The notes under the pieces are model-generated. The model searched no databases, was not told where the DNA came from, and saw nothing but the letters and a program-made list of their open reading frames with translations. Positions 1 to 9,078 of a stretch of 64,000 bases of DNA are shown piece by piece (position 1 is the first letter of the stretch; each line of letters begins with the position of its first letter). Source of the DNA: CAVRTJ01 sp964507185 (lineage in GTDB: Bacteria; Acidobacteriota; UBA4820; DSQY01); assembly GCA_964507185.1 (NCBI GenBank), contig CAZDOY010000014.1, positions 1 to 64,000 on the forward strand, written 5' to 3'. Position numbers and translations under genes: made by a program.

Positions 1-347
1 GGGCGATTTGGGATTGGGGATTTGAAATACGCCTGTGGACGCGCCTTCGAAGGCAGGCGGACGCCTGACTCCCCTACTCGCCTACTCCCCAACTCACGGC
101 ACCGTCAGGTGCACTCGATCACTTAATCACCAGGCCGACAGGCGGTCTGCCGCCGTAGCGGCTGGTTCGCACCGGCCGAAATATCGGCCTCAGGGATGCG
201 GCCGCTACGTCTGGATGCCGGCCTGCGGGGGCATGTGGGCTAAGCCTCTGGATCCTTCTTCTTGCCGGGAGGCGGGGCGACGACTTTGCGGTTGCCTCCT
301 TCGTGATCCGGCCTTAAATTGCAGACAAAGCAATGAGGAGGTTCGTC
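1..347. other. Intergenic region with low-complexity segment
   Basis: No convincing gene. Positions 1-30 are a G/T-rich run with repeated GGATTGGGG-like units. Positions 67-98 are a pyrimidine-rich run with CCTACTC repeated. Positions 114-132 hold a CGATCACTTAATCACCAGG segment. A short hairpin (GGCCGA...TCGGCC) lies at about 173-189. Parts of this stretch resemble, in reverse complement and in the same order, segments at 3599-3712 on the other side of the next gene. The last 13 bases hold the SD of that gene. Confidence 0.4.
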
Positions 348-3300
348 ATGAAAAGGGACAGGGCATGGAAGAGGTGGATCCGTGTCTCCGTAATCGCCGT
401 GGCACTGGGGCTGGGGCTCGGCCTCGGTACCCTGGCCCAGGATTACGGTACGCCCATGGCGTGGGGAAACAACGGAGCAGGACAACTCGGCGACGGAACG
501 ACCACCAACAGTACCCTCGCCATACAGACATCGGGTCTTACGCACGTTTCCGCGGTCGCCGGAGGCGGACACCACTCCCTGGCGCTCCGGGCGGACGGCA
601 CCGTCTGGGCCTGGGGAATCAACAATCAGGGGCAACTCGGCAACGGGACGACGACGGACTCTACGGTCCCCGTGCAGGTCCCCGGCCTGACAGATGTCAA
701 GGCCATCGCCGCAGGGTATGACCATTCGCTCGTTTTAGGGGCCGACGGCACACTCTGGGCCTGGGGCTGTAACAGCAGCGGCCAGCTCGGCACGGGCGAC
801 GACACCCTCCGTCTTGGCCCGGTTCAGGTTCCGGGCCTCACCGAAGTCGTGGCTGTTGCGGCGGGCAAGGAGCACTCCCTCGCCGTCAGGGCGGACGGCA
901 CCGTCTGGGCCTGGGGAGCCAACGGGTTCGGGCAGCTCGGCGACGGGACGATTACCGAAAGGCATGCGCCCGTCCAGGTGACGGGGCTCTCAGAGATCAT
1001 CGGCGTCGCTGCCGGCAAATACCACTCCCTCGCCGTCATGGCCGACGGGACCGTCTGGGCCTGGGGCTATAACGCTAGAGGCCAGCTGGGCAACGGCGGA
1101 AACACGGACAGCCACGTGCCGGTGCAGGTCTCCGGCCTGTCAGGCGCCTCGGCCGCAACGGCCGGGGATTCACATTCCATGGCCCTGTCGGCCGACGGCA
1201 CGGTCTGGACCTGGGGGGCCAACGATAGAGGCCAGCTCGGCGACGGGACCACGACCGACAGCAACCTGCCCGTGCAGGTTTCCGGCCTCGCCGGCGTCAC
1301 GGCCCTCGCGGGTGGTTACTGCCATTCCCTCGCTCTCAAGACCAGCGGGCGGGTGATGGGCTGGGGCGGCAACGACATCGGGCAGCTCGGCGACGGGACG
1401 AACACCGACAGACACATGCCCGTGCAGGTTTCCGACCTCGAGCGTGTCACGGCTATCGCCGCGGGCTGGGAGCATTCGCTCTCGGTCGACAACGCGCCGC
1501 CGGCCTGGTCATGGGGGCGAAACGACTACGGCCAACTCGGCGACTCGGACACGACAGATACCAACGTCGCCGTCCAGGTGTCCGGCCTCGTCGTCTCGAC
1601 CGTTGCCGGGGGATACTTTCACGGTCTCGCACTGGAGCCCAACGGCATGGCATGGGCGTGGGGACGAAACATCTTCGGACAACTCGGGACCGGCGACTTC
1701 ATCAACAGTTCCTACCCCGTGCCGGTGACGGGCCTCGCCGTGGCGAGGACCCTGTCGTCGGGCGCGAACCACTCCTTGGCCATAGAAAACGACGGAACCC
1801 TCTGGACATGGGGGGCTAACGGCAGCGGCCAGCTCGGCGACGGGACGCTCGCGAACCGCGCGGTGCCCCTGATGGTTCCGGGGCTGTCGGGCGTCAAGGC
1901 CGTCGGGGAAGGCTGGGCCAACACGCTCGCGCTTCTGAGCGACGGCACGGTGTGGGCGTGGGGAATGAACTCTTCCGGCGAACTCGGTGACGGAACGACC
2001 GTCGACAAAACCTCTCCCGTTCAGGTGCTGAACTTGACCCGTGTCAAGACCATAGGATCGGGCATGGGTTTCGGCTTCGCCATCAGGGGCGACGGCACGC
2101 TCTGGACGTGGGGGGCCAACGATCACGGTCAACTCGGCGACGGGACGACGACCAACCGCACCTCCCCCATCCAGGTTCCGGGCCTCATGAACGTCACGGC
2201 GGCGGCGGGCGGCCGATACCATTCCCTGGCCCTGAGGAGCGACGGTACGGTGTGGACCTGGGGGTCGAACGAATACGGCCAGCTCGGTCTGGGCGACACC
2301 ATCGACCGCCTCAGCCCCGTTCAGGTATCGAGTCTCACTGACGTCGCGGCCATCGCGGCGGGCCGGTACCACTGCCTCGCCCTCCGGGCCGACGGGACGG
2401 TCTGGGCCTGGGGATACAACTTCTACGGCGAGCTTGGAAACGGGACGAACGGGGCGAGCGCGCACAGCTCTGTACCCGTTCAGGTTCTCGACGTCGAAGA
2501 TGCCACGGCCATTTCGGGAGGCGCGTTTCACTCCTTCGCCATCGCGCCCAGGCCGCCGTGCACGATCACCTGTACAGCCACGGCATCGGCCTCCTCCGGC
2601 GCTGCGCCCTTGAACGTGTTCTTCACGGCGACGGCCACCCCATCAAACTGCACCGGCGACCCGGCGTACGCCTGGGACTTCACCACCGACGGGGCGACCG
2701 ACGACACCGTCCAAAATCCGGCCCACACCTACGACACACCGGGGACTTTCACGTGGACCATGACTGCCACTGCAGACAGCGCGACGTGCGCCCAGACAGG
2801 TACGATCACCGTCACCACCGACGACACCCCCCCCGATACGTCAATGACGTCCAGCCAGTGCGGGACGACTATCGACTCGACCTCCACGGCTTTCACCTGG
2901 GCGGGGACAGACAACACCACGCCCACCGCTAGCCTCGTCTACGCTTACCGCCTGGACGGCGGCCCGTGGTCGGCGTTCGGGCCGGACACCACCAGGACCT
3001 ACACCGGCTTGACCAACGGAGCGCACAGCTTCCAGGTGAAGGCCAAAGACCTGGCGGGCAACGAAGATCCCAGCCCGGCGACGTGCGCCGTCGAGGTGAA
3101 CCACGACCCGCCAGTCGTAACGTTCATGAACAAGGCGGGTTCGCCTTTCCGGATCATCGTCATGGGCAGCAACCTGCAGGACGGCCTCCAGGTCTTTATC
3201 AACGGGCAGCTATGGGGCGACACGAGCAACAAGCAACTCGTCAAGTGGAAGAACACAGGCAAGATCGTCGTCAAGAAGGGCTCGTCCCTGAAGGCTGCCG

Positions 3301-3380
3301 TGCCCAAGCACACCACGACGACCTTCCGCTTCGTGAATCCCGGCGGCGGCTGGGCCACCGTGGACTTCACCTGGCCGTGA
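348..3380 (+). CDS. Secreted RCC1-repeat (double beta-propeller) protein with PKD/Ig-like tail
   Basis: This 1,010-residue protein is predicted to be exported and to act outside the cytoplasm; its binding partner is unknown. Residues 1-31 form a signal peptide (KRDR, then a hydrophobic stretch, then LAQ). From about residue 35 to 733 I count 14 repeats of about 50 residues, each ending in a G-x-x-HSLAL-x-x-DG loop and starting with TVWAWG-x-N-x-x-GQLGDGT. This is the RCC1/Regulator of Chromosome Condensation repeat, and 14 units would make two seven-bladed propellers. A PKD-like domain follows (AYAWDFTTDGA, HTYDTPGTFT), then an Ig/fibronectin-like module (NGAHSFQVKAKD) and a C-terminal IPT/TIG-like segment (IVMGSNLQDGLQVFING). 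I chose the ATG at 348 over the one at 333 because GAGGAGG at 335-341 sits 6 nt before it. Eukaryotic RCC1 function should not be inferred. Recognition, adhesion or an extracellular scaffold is more likely. Confidence 0.88.
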   Translation: MKRDRAWKRWIRVSVIAVALGLGLGLGTLAQDYGTPMAWGNNGAGQLGDGTTTNSTLAIQTSGLTHVSAVAGGGHHSLALRADGTVWAWGINNQGQLGNGTTTDSTVPVQVPGLTDVKAIAAGYDHSLVLGADGTLWAWGCNSSGQLGTGDDTLRLGPVQVPGLTEVVAVAAGKEHSLAVRADGTVWAWGANGFGQLGDGTITERHAPVQVTGLSEIIGVAAGKYHSLAVMADGTVWAWGYNARGQLGNGGNTDSHVPVQVSGLSGASAATAGDSHSMALSADGTVWTWGANDRGQLGDGTTTDSNLPVQVSGLAGVTALAGGYCHSLALKTSGRVMGWGGNDIGQLGDGTNTDRHMPVQVSDLERVTAIAAGWEHSLSVDNAPPAWSWGRNDYGQLGDSDTTDTNVAVQVSGLVVSTVAGGYFHGLALEPNGMAWAWGRNIFGQLGTGDFINSSYPVPVTGLAVARTLSSGANHSLAIENDGTLWTWGANGSGQLGDGTLANRAVPLMVPGLSGVKAVGEGWANTLALLSDGTVWAWGMNSSGELGDGTTVDKTSPVQVLNLTRVKTIGSGMGFGFAIRGDGTLWTWGANDHGQLGDGTTTNRTSPIQVPGLMNVTAAAGGRYHSLALRSDGTVWTWGSNEYGQLGLGDTIDRLSPVQVSSLTDVAAIAAGRYHCLALRADGTVWAWGYNFYGELGNGTNGASAHSSVPVQVLDVEDATAISGGAFHSFAIAPRPPCTITCTATASASSGAAPLNVFFTATATPSNCTGDPAYAWDFTTDGATDDTVQNPAHTYDTPGTFTWTMTATADSATCAQTGTITVTTDDTPPDTSMTSSQCGTTIDSTSTAFTWAGTDNTTPTASLVYAYRLDGGPWSAFGPDTTRTYTGLTNGAHSFQVKAKDLAGNEDPSPATCAVEVNHDPPVVTFMNKAGSPFRIIVMGSNLQDGLQVFINGQLWGDTSNKQLVKWKNTGKIVVKKGSSLKAAVPKHTTTTFRFVNPGGGWATVDFTWP
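450..2546 (+). repeat. Fourteen tandem ~150-bp RCC1-coding repeats
   Basis: The repeats are visible at DNA level: the unit starting GTCTGGGCCTGGGG and containing CAGCTCGGCGACGGGACG recurs about every 150 bp. They encode the propeller blades of the protein described above. Units are diverged by substitutions rather than identical, so the array is old, though some neighbouring units (for example near 901, 1051 and 1201) are very similar. Confidence 0.85.
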
Positions 3381-3392
3381 TCGGTGACGGCA

Positions 3393-3417
3393 AACGGGGC
3401 CCTTTTTGGGCCCCTGT
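3393..3417 (+). terminator. Hairpin just after the RCC1-protein stop
   Basis: GGGGCCC, a TTTTT loop, then GGGCCCC (3396-3414), beginning 13 nt after the stop codon. The stem is strong, but no clear T-run follows it, so this is a possible terminator or 3'-end stabilising hairpin. Confidence 0.4.
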
Positions 3418-3598
3418 TGCCTATTCGCAACCGGGCGGGCCGCTTCCCGCCGGCCGAAACCCCAGGTCGAGGACTCAGACCGGCAGGGTCCGGGCCGTCG
3501 CTACGCGCATGCTGTGAAGCGAAGGATGGCTGGTTCGGTGTGATCGGGCGACTACGCGCCATTCAGCACAGTGACCCAGTTATTGCGCTCCTTTCGAC

Positions 3599-3712
3599 GC
3601 AGTGATCAAGTGATCGAGCCCTGGCGGCCGATACTCATCGGCCGAATCTACTTCGAAGACCTTACCCCCGCTTTCTTTCGAATTTAAAACCCAATTCCTA
3701 AATCCGTCTCCT
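3599..3712 (-). repeat. Degenerate intergenic repeat, inverted relative to 1-132
   Basis: Read on the plus strand, this holds AAGTGATCGAG (about 3609-3619), CTTCGAAG (about 3653-3660) and AATTTAAAACCCAATTCCTAAATC (about 3681-3704, long motif quoted only in part elsewhere). The reverse complement of 1-132 carries the same elements in the same order: AAGTGATCGAG, CTTCGAAG and an AATCCCCAATCCCAAATC-type run. A GGCCGAT/ATCGGCC hairpin lies inside. The similarity is by eye and partial. It may be a dispersed intergenic element or low-complexity convergence. Confidence 0.35.
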
Positions 3713-3882
3713 CCGCCTTCATCAGGTGTGTCGCCTTCCGAGGGGGACAGTATGCCCACTGCCTTCTCCACCTTTACCCTTTACCCCGAAAGCCGCTTCG
3801 ATGGGGTTCCCAAGACCCGGCAGTCGGGGCATGCGGCGAAATATATTCTGCAGACCGTCCGTTATTTCGGTGGGAGAAGCGG

Positions 3883-4305
3883 ATGGAGAGAGACCGGGTG
3901 CAGAGGGCCCGTACATTCTTGCTGCTTTTGGCGCTGATCGCTTTCGCGCTGTCGAGCGCGGCGCGGTCCCGCGGCCCTTTCTCCTCCGGCCTGACGCACA
4001 GCGCGGATGGGCCGTCATGTTCTCATCTTCGGCCGGGGCGCAACGAGCCGATCGGGCCCGGCGCGGCGTGGGCCGAAGCGGGCGAAATGGGAGACGCAAG
4101 CCGGTCGAAACTCGATGCCCGGTTGAATCCCCTCCCCTCGGGGACCTCTCTTCCAGCGTCGCTGAGGCTTTCGCCGACCTCCGAGACGGAGCCTGGATCA
4201 CGTTTCGAACACACCTTCCGGCACCCGGCCAAATGGGTGCCCCGCTGCCTGCAAGGCCCATCATCAAATCCCCAAAAGTCCGACGATTCCCACCCCGCGG
4301 CCTGA
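3883..4305 (+). CDS. Doubtful small secreted protein ORF
   Basis: This 140-codon frame has a credible start (GGGAG 7 nt before the ATG) and a signal-peptide-like N-terminus: MERDRVQRAR followed by the hydrophobic run TFLLLLALIAFALSSAA. After the putative cleavage site the sequence is low-complexity, rich in Ser, Pro, Gly and Arg, with no recognised domain. Overlapping frames on both strands are equally open. I recognise no family and list it only because of the start-site and signal-peptide features. It could equally be non-coding. Confidence 0.22.
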   Translation: MERDRVQRARTFLLLLALIAFALSSAARSRGPFSSGLTHSADGPSCSHLRPGRNEPIGPGAAWAEAGEMGDASRSKLDARLNPLPSGTSLPASLRLSPTSETEPGSRFEHTFRHPAKWVPRCLQGPSSNPQKSDDSHPAA

Positions 4306-4482
4306 GCGCACCGGCGCCGGCAGGGCCGGGCCGCGCGGTTCCGCCTGCGCGCCCCCTTTCCATTTCCCTGCCTGGAACCGGTGCGCAAGGCGGCGGTGTG
4401 CTGGTTCATGGAACCTGCATTGAGGAGGGCCCGGCCAGGGACCGGGCGAACGATCACAGGATAGAAGAAGGAGAATGAATCG

Positions 4483-7400
4483 ATGACATCACCTACCTGG
4501 AGCAAACGGCTGCTCACAACAACGGCCGTAATTCTGACGGCCGTTGCGCTGGCGGTGGCGGGCTCCGCGGGCCGGGCCGCTGAGCCGAGGATACAACAGG
4601 CGCAGATCATTCCTCCCCCAGTCAATCATCCCATAACTGGTCAGTCGTCACCGATTCGCTTCGCCGCGACAATTACCAAGGTCGTTACGACCACGGCGGA
4701 CTCGGGCGCAGGTTCCCTGCGCGACGCCATCGACACGGCCAACGGCGACACGGCGAACGATTACGTAATCACCTTCAATCTCTCCAGCTATCCCGCCACC
4801 ATCACGCTCACCGGCGGGGCCCTCACCCTCTCCACCGGCATGACCATCCAGGGCCCCGGGGCCTCCAAGCTCACGATCTCGGGCAACAACGCGTCGCAGG
4901 TTTTCGTGGTCAACGGCGGCACTTCGACGATCTCGGGACTGACGGTTTCCGGAGCGAACGGCTCTTACGGAGGGGCGATCCAGCTCAATGGGGGCGCCAC
5001 CCTGGATCTGAAGCTGTGCATCTTGAAGAATAATGTGGGGGCACAGGCGGGAGGAGGCGTCTTGTCGTATGGCACGCTCACGGCCGAGGAATGCACCTTT
5101 TCGGGCGACTCCGCCGGGAGCTGGGGAGGCGGTATAGCCATCGGGTTTTCAACTGGTTCCCAAGTGAGGAATTGCACCTTCGAGGGGAACTCCGCTTCCG
5201 GCGGCGCGGGGCTTTACGTCCAGGATTCCACGTCGACGACCGTGACCAACTGCACCTTCGTGAATAACGGGGCCTCCTCCAGTGAAGTGCTCTTTGTCAT
5301 CGGCTTTACTTCGGCCGACGTCTCGAACGCCCTGATGAACTGCACGATCGTCGCCGGCCACGGCACAGGGACTTCAGGTCCCGGCGTCGGCACGTATGTC
5401 ACGCTCAGCAATACGTACCAGGACGCGGTGACCGTGCAGAACACGCTCGTGTGGGCCGACGGGGGCGACTTCGTCAAGTACGCGGGCGGCACCTTCGTAG
5501 ACGGCGGCTACAACTTCGACAGCGACGGGACGAGCGGCTTTACCAACGGCGTGAACGGCGACATCGTGGGCACGGCGGGTTCGCCGCTGAATCCCGGGAT
5601 CGGCCCGCTGGCGAACAACGGCGGCCCGGTCAAAACCATGGCCCTCCAGCCGGGCAGCGTGTGCATGGACGCGGGCGACCCGACCTTCTCCAATTCGGCG
5701 CCGACCGTGGACGCGCGCGGCGCGACCCGCTCGGGCCCCGACGCGGACGGCAACGGGGACGGCATCGCCTACCCGGACATCGGCGCCTACGAGTACCAGC
5801 GCTACGTGGTGGTCAACACGAACGACAGCGGCGCGGGTTCCCTCCGCGACGCCCTCCTCCACACCAACACCTACGGCGGCGAGGTGGCCTTCGCCATCCT
5901 GCCCATGGGCAGCCAGCAGGTCATCAGCCCGGCGTCTCCACTGCCCGTCATCTCTCTGCCCACCTTCGTGGACGGCTGGAGCCAGGGCGGTACCGCCTAC
6001 AAGGGTCCGCCGCTGGTGCGTGTAGACGGGACCTCCGCAGGGCACGGCGCCGTCTGTCTGAACGTTGCGGCGCCGTACACCACCGTGCGGGGCGTGGACG
6101 CCACCGGGTTCGGTGTCGGCATCGAGATTTCCGGGAGCGCCCACGACGTCTGGATCTACGGGTGCTACGTCGGTGTTACGCTCGACGGAAATAGCGCGGC
6201 GGGCAACAGCGAGATCGGCATCTGGGAGGTCCCCGGCCCCTCGCAGGTCCTCATCGGGACCAACGCGGACGGCGTGGACGACGCGGCCGAGCGCAACGTC
6301 ATCGCGGGCAACGGCATCGGCACCGGCTTCGAAAACGTCCTGCTCAGGGGATCGAGCACGACCGTGGCCGGGAACTACATCGGCCTGGGCGCCGACGGGA
6401 CCACGGCCCTCGGCGACGGCACCGGCGTCACCGTGCTGACTCCGGGGAACATCATCGGCGGGACCGCCCCCCACGCGGGAAACGTCATTTCGGGTAACCA
6501 CAACGAGGGCGTGGGCATCCTCACCGATCACACCACCGTTCAGGGCAACCTCATCGGGACTACGGCGGACGGCCTCTCGCCCCTGGGGAACGGGGGCGCC
6601 GGCGTCGTCATCTACAATTATCACGGGGGAGACACCGACAACCACATCGGCGGCTCATCCCCGTCCGCGCGCAACGTGATCTGCGACAACAGCAGCGACG
6701 GCGTCTCGCTGTACAACGGCGCTTCGAATGAGACGATCCAGGGAAACTACATCGGCGTCGGCTCGGACGGCGCCACACTCATGGGCAACCATTACCAGGG
6801 CGTGTACGTGACTGGATCCGGTAACACCGTCTCCGGCAACGTGCTCTCCGGAAATGGCGACTCCGGCGTCACGCTCACAAGCACCGGTGCCACCGGCAAC
6901 GTCGTGGCCGGGAATTTGATCGGCGTGGACGCCACGGGCCTCACGGACGTGGGCAACGTGGGACCCGGCGTGCGTATCAGCAACGGCGCCAACCACAACC
7001 GGATCGGGACCGACTCCGGCGCAGCGAGCAACGCTGACCGCAACGTGATCGCATGCAACAACCGCGACGGCGGCGGCATCTACGCCGACAACGCCAACGT
7101 CCTGCTCGAGAACTCCGGCACTGACTACAACACGATCAGCGGCAACTGGATCGGGCTCGACAAAACCGGCTCGGCGACCTTCTCGCCCAACGGCGGGCCG
7201 CGCGGGGTCATGCTGTTCGCCGGTCCCTCCAACAACACCATCGGAGGCACGTCGGCCTACACGCGCAACGTCATCTCGGGCAACCAGCACACGGGCATCG
7301 AAGTGGTCGGCTCGGGCACGAACAGCAATGTGATCGTGGGCAACTTCCTGGGCACCGACTCCACGGGCACGAAAGCGATCGGCAACAACTATGGAATCCA

Positions 7401-8955
7401 GACGTACTATACGGGCAATGCCGGCACCCGGATCGGCGGGACCGCCTCAGGCGAGGGCAATCTCATTTCCGGCAACCACTACAACGGCATCAACCTCGAC
7501 GATAACACGACCCAGGGCACGCTCGTCGAAGGCAACCTCATCGGCACGGCCGCCGACGGCACCTCTCCCCTGGGCAACACCGGCGACGGTCTGGCCTTCT
7601 ACGGGGCGTCCGGCTGCACCGTGGGCGGCTTCGATGCCTCCGAGGCGAACGTGATCGCCGCCAACGGCCAGGCGGGCATCGCGCTGTTCTACGGCTCCGG
7701 CGACACTTTTGAAGGCAACAGCATCTACGACAACGGCGGCCTGGGCATCGACCTGGGCGGCAACGGCGTCACGGCCAACGACGAGGGCGACACGGACACA
7801 GGGCCCGACAACTACCAGAACTACCCCGTGCTGACCGTCACCGCCACGAGCATCGACGGGACGCTCAACAGCCTGCCCAACGAGCACTACCGCATCGAGT
7901 TCTTCACAAGCCCGGCGCCCGATCCGTCGGGGTATGGCGAGGGCCAGACCTTTCTGGGCGCGATCCCCGTCACCACGGACGCCTCGGGCAACACAACCTT
8001 CAGCTACCCCTACACCTCGGGCACGCCCGCGCCTGCCATCACCGCAACAGCCACCCTGCTCGACACCGGCGACACGTCCGAGTTCTCGGCGGCGTGCGGC
8101 GCAGTGAGCCTCGGTCCGTCGACCCTTCAGACCGCCACGGCCAGCCTGCCCTACAACCAGCAACTCACGGCCTCCATGGCCATACCCGGCGGCTCGGGCT
8201 TCACCTTCGCCCTGGCGCCGGGCAGCCAGTTGCCGGCGGACCTTTCGCTCTCGGCCGACGGCCTCATCTCCGGTACGCCCACCGTGGTCGGCGACTTCTC
8301 CTTCACGGTGGTGGCCACCGAGATCGCCGCCGGGCAGGACGCCTGCTCCGGCAGCCGGACCTTCTCGCTCAGCATCGTCTGCCCCACGATCCTCATCAAT
8401 CCGGCCACTATCCCATCCGGCGTCAAGGGCCAGAACTACTCGGTCAATCTCACCCCCTCCGCCGGCGTGCCTCCCTTCAACTTTGAAGTCACGTCCGGAA
8501 GCCTGCCTGCGGGTCTGACACTGGCGTCCGACGGAACACTGAGCGGAACCTACACGAGCCTCGGCACCTCCACATTCACGATCAAGGTCACCGACAAAAA
8601 CGGATGCACCGGACAGCAGACGTACACGACCAGTTCCTACAGCCTGGCTTTCTTCGACGATGGCGGAACGTCTTCCGTGTGCCTCGACAGTACCACGGGC
8701 GCCTTCCAGTGGACCGTCCTTAGCGGACCGAACACCGGCAAGGTGTACGCGGGAACCCTTACCATCTACAATGGCGGGACCATGTTCTGGAGCCAGCCGG
8801 GAGCCTCCCAGTATGTCTACGTTTACTACGACCCCAACGCACACACGGCCTGGGGCTACCTCTACGACTACACCACGGGCCTTTACACCAGCCTCCATGA
8901 CAGCAACACGCTGAACGACCCCGCCGGCTGCGGCACGCTGCCGCCGGCCACGTAA
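4483..8955 (+). CDS. Large secreted parallel beta-helix protein with Ig-like tail
   Basis: A 1,490-residue exported protein, probably cell-surface or extracellular. Residues 1-32 are a signal peptide. Two GAGSLRDA motifs (near residues 77 and 452) open two beta-helix blocks, as in bacterial polymorphic or right-handed beta-helix proteins. The second block has repeated units of the type IGGT...NVISGN...G...GN-x-IG-x-x-x-x-G, a parallel beta-helix (pectate-lyase-like fold) from about residue 480 to 1110. Two Ig-like putative domains follow, near 1221-1300 and 1305-1385 (LPADLSLSADGLISGTP; LPAGLTLASDGTLSGT). A Tyr/Gly-rich C-terminal module covers about 1387-1490. No catalytic residues of polysaccharide lyases can be assigned, so adhesion or surface-layer function is as likely as an enzyme. 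AAGGAG 9 nt upstream supports the start. A clear terminator follows. Confidence 0.88.
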   Translation: MTSPTWSKRLLTTTAVILTAVALAVAGSAGRAAEPRIQQAQIIPPPVNHPITGQSSPIRFAATITKVVTTTADSGAGSLRDAIDTANGDTANDYVITFNLSSYPATITLTGGALTLSTGMTIQGPGASKLTISGNNASQVFVVNGGTSTISGLTVSGANGSYGGAIQLNGGATLDLKLCILKNNVGAQAGGGVLSYGTLTAEECTFSGDSAGSWGGGIAIGFSTGSQVRNCTFEGNSASGGAGLYVQDSTSTTVTNCTFVNNGASSSEVLFVIGFTSADVSNALMNCTIVAGHGTGTSGPGVGTYVTLSNTYQDAVTVQNTLVWADGGDFVKYAGGTFVDGGYNFDSDGTSGFTNGVNGDIVGTAGSPLNPGIGPLANNGGPVKTMALQPGSVCMDAGDPTFSNSAPTVDARGATRSGPDADGNGDGIAYPDIGAYEYQRYVVVNTNDSGAGSLRDALLHTNTYGGEVAFAILPMGSQQVISPASPLPVISLPTFVDGWSQGGTAYKGPPLVRVDGTSAGHGAVCLNVAAPYTTVRGVDATGFGVGIEISGSAHDVWIYGCYVGVTLDGNSAAGNSEIGIWEVPGPSQVLIGTNADGVDDAAERNVIAGNGIGTGFENVLLRGSSTTVAGNYIGLGADGTTALGDGTGVTVLTPGNIIGGTAPHAGNVISGNHNEGVGILTDHTTVQGNLIGTTADGLSPLGNGGAGVVIYNYHGGDTDNHIGGSSPSARNVICDNSSDGVSLYNGASNETIQGNYIGVGSDGATLMGNHYQGVYVTGSGNTVSGNVLSGNGDSGVTLTSTGATGNVVAGNLIGVDATGLTDVGNVGPGVRISNGANHNRIGTDSGAASNADRNVIACNNRDGGGIYADNANVLLENSGTDYNTISGNWIGLDKTGSATFSPNGGPRGVMLFAGPSNNTIGGTSAYTRNVISGNQHTGIEVVGSGTNSNVIVGNFLGTDSTGTKAIGNNYGIQTYYTGNAGTRIGGTASGEGNLISGNHYNGINLDDNTTQGTLVEGNLIGTAADGTSPLGNTGDGLAFYGASGCTVGGFDASEANVIAANGQAGIALFYGSGDTFEGNSIYDNGGLGIDLGGNGVTANDEGDTDTGPDNYQNYPVLTVTATSIDGTLNSLPNEHYRIEFFTSPAPDPSGYGEGQTFLGAIPVTTDASGNTTFSYPYTSGTPAPAITATATLLDTGDTSEFSAACGAVSLGPSTLQTATASLPYNQQLTASMAIPGGSGFTFALAPGSQLPADLSLSADGLISGTPTVVGDFSFTVVATEIAAGQDACSGSRTFSLSIVCPTILINPATIPSGVKGQNYSVNLTPSAGVPPFNFEVTSGSLPAGLTLASDGTLSGTYTSLGTSTFTIKVTDKNGCTGQQTYTTSSYSLAFFDDGGTSSVCLDSTTGAFQWTVLSGPNTGKVYAGTLTIYNGGTMFWSQPGASQYVYVYYDPNAHTAWGYLYDYTTGLYTSLHDSNTLNDPAGCGTLPPAT

Positions 8956-8984
8956 ACACGGGTTCATTGAGACAGACGTTTAGA

Positions 8985-9017
8985 AAGCGCGGGGCTTCGG
9001 CCCCGCGCTTCTTCTTT
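8985..9017 (+). terminator. Rho-independent terminator of the beta-helix gene
   Basis: AAGCGCGGGGC, TTCG tetraloop, GCCCCGCGCTT (8985-9010) followed by CTTCTTTC. This is a perfect 11-bp stem 29 nt after the stop. The stem is symmetric, so it may also act on the converging minus-strand gene. Confidence 0.85.
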
Positions 9018-9078
9018 CGACCGGTTCACGGTTCCGGGCACGCGTCCTGTCGCGCGGCGGGGGCAGCCGGATGCCGCC

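Larger units (their letters stand above)
3381..4482. other. Gene-poor 1.1-kb spacer
   Basis: Apart from the hairpin near 3400, the degenerate repeat at 3599-3712 and a doubtful short ORF at 3883-4305, nothing recognisable is here. Several overlapping open frames exist on both strands from 3720 to 4480. Their translations are rich in Arg, Pro, Ser and Gly without domain structure, which is expected by chance in GC-rich DNA. The last 16 bases contain AAGGAG, the SD of the following gene. Confidence 0.5.

Noticed and set aside
450..2546. Regular repeats considered as a CRISPR-like or satellite array
   Set aside because: Unit length is 150 bp, in frame and coding for RCC1 blades; no spacers and no cas genes.
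5374..8967. Long minus-strand frames (423 and 506 codons) inside the beta-helix gene, and one at 1509-2531 inside the RCC1 gene
   Set aside because: Antisense of repeat-coding DNA; Ala/Gly/Val/Arg composition, no SD, no domain.
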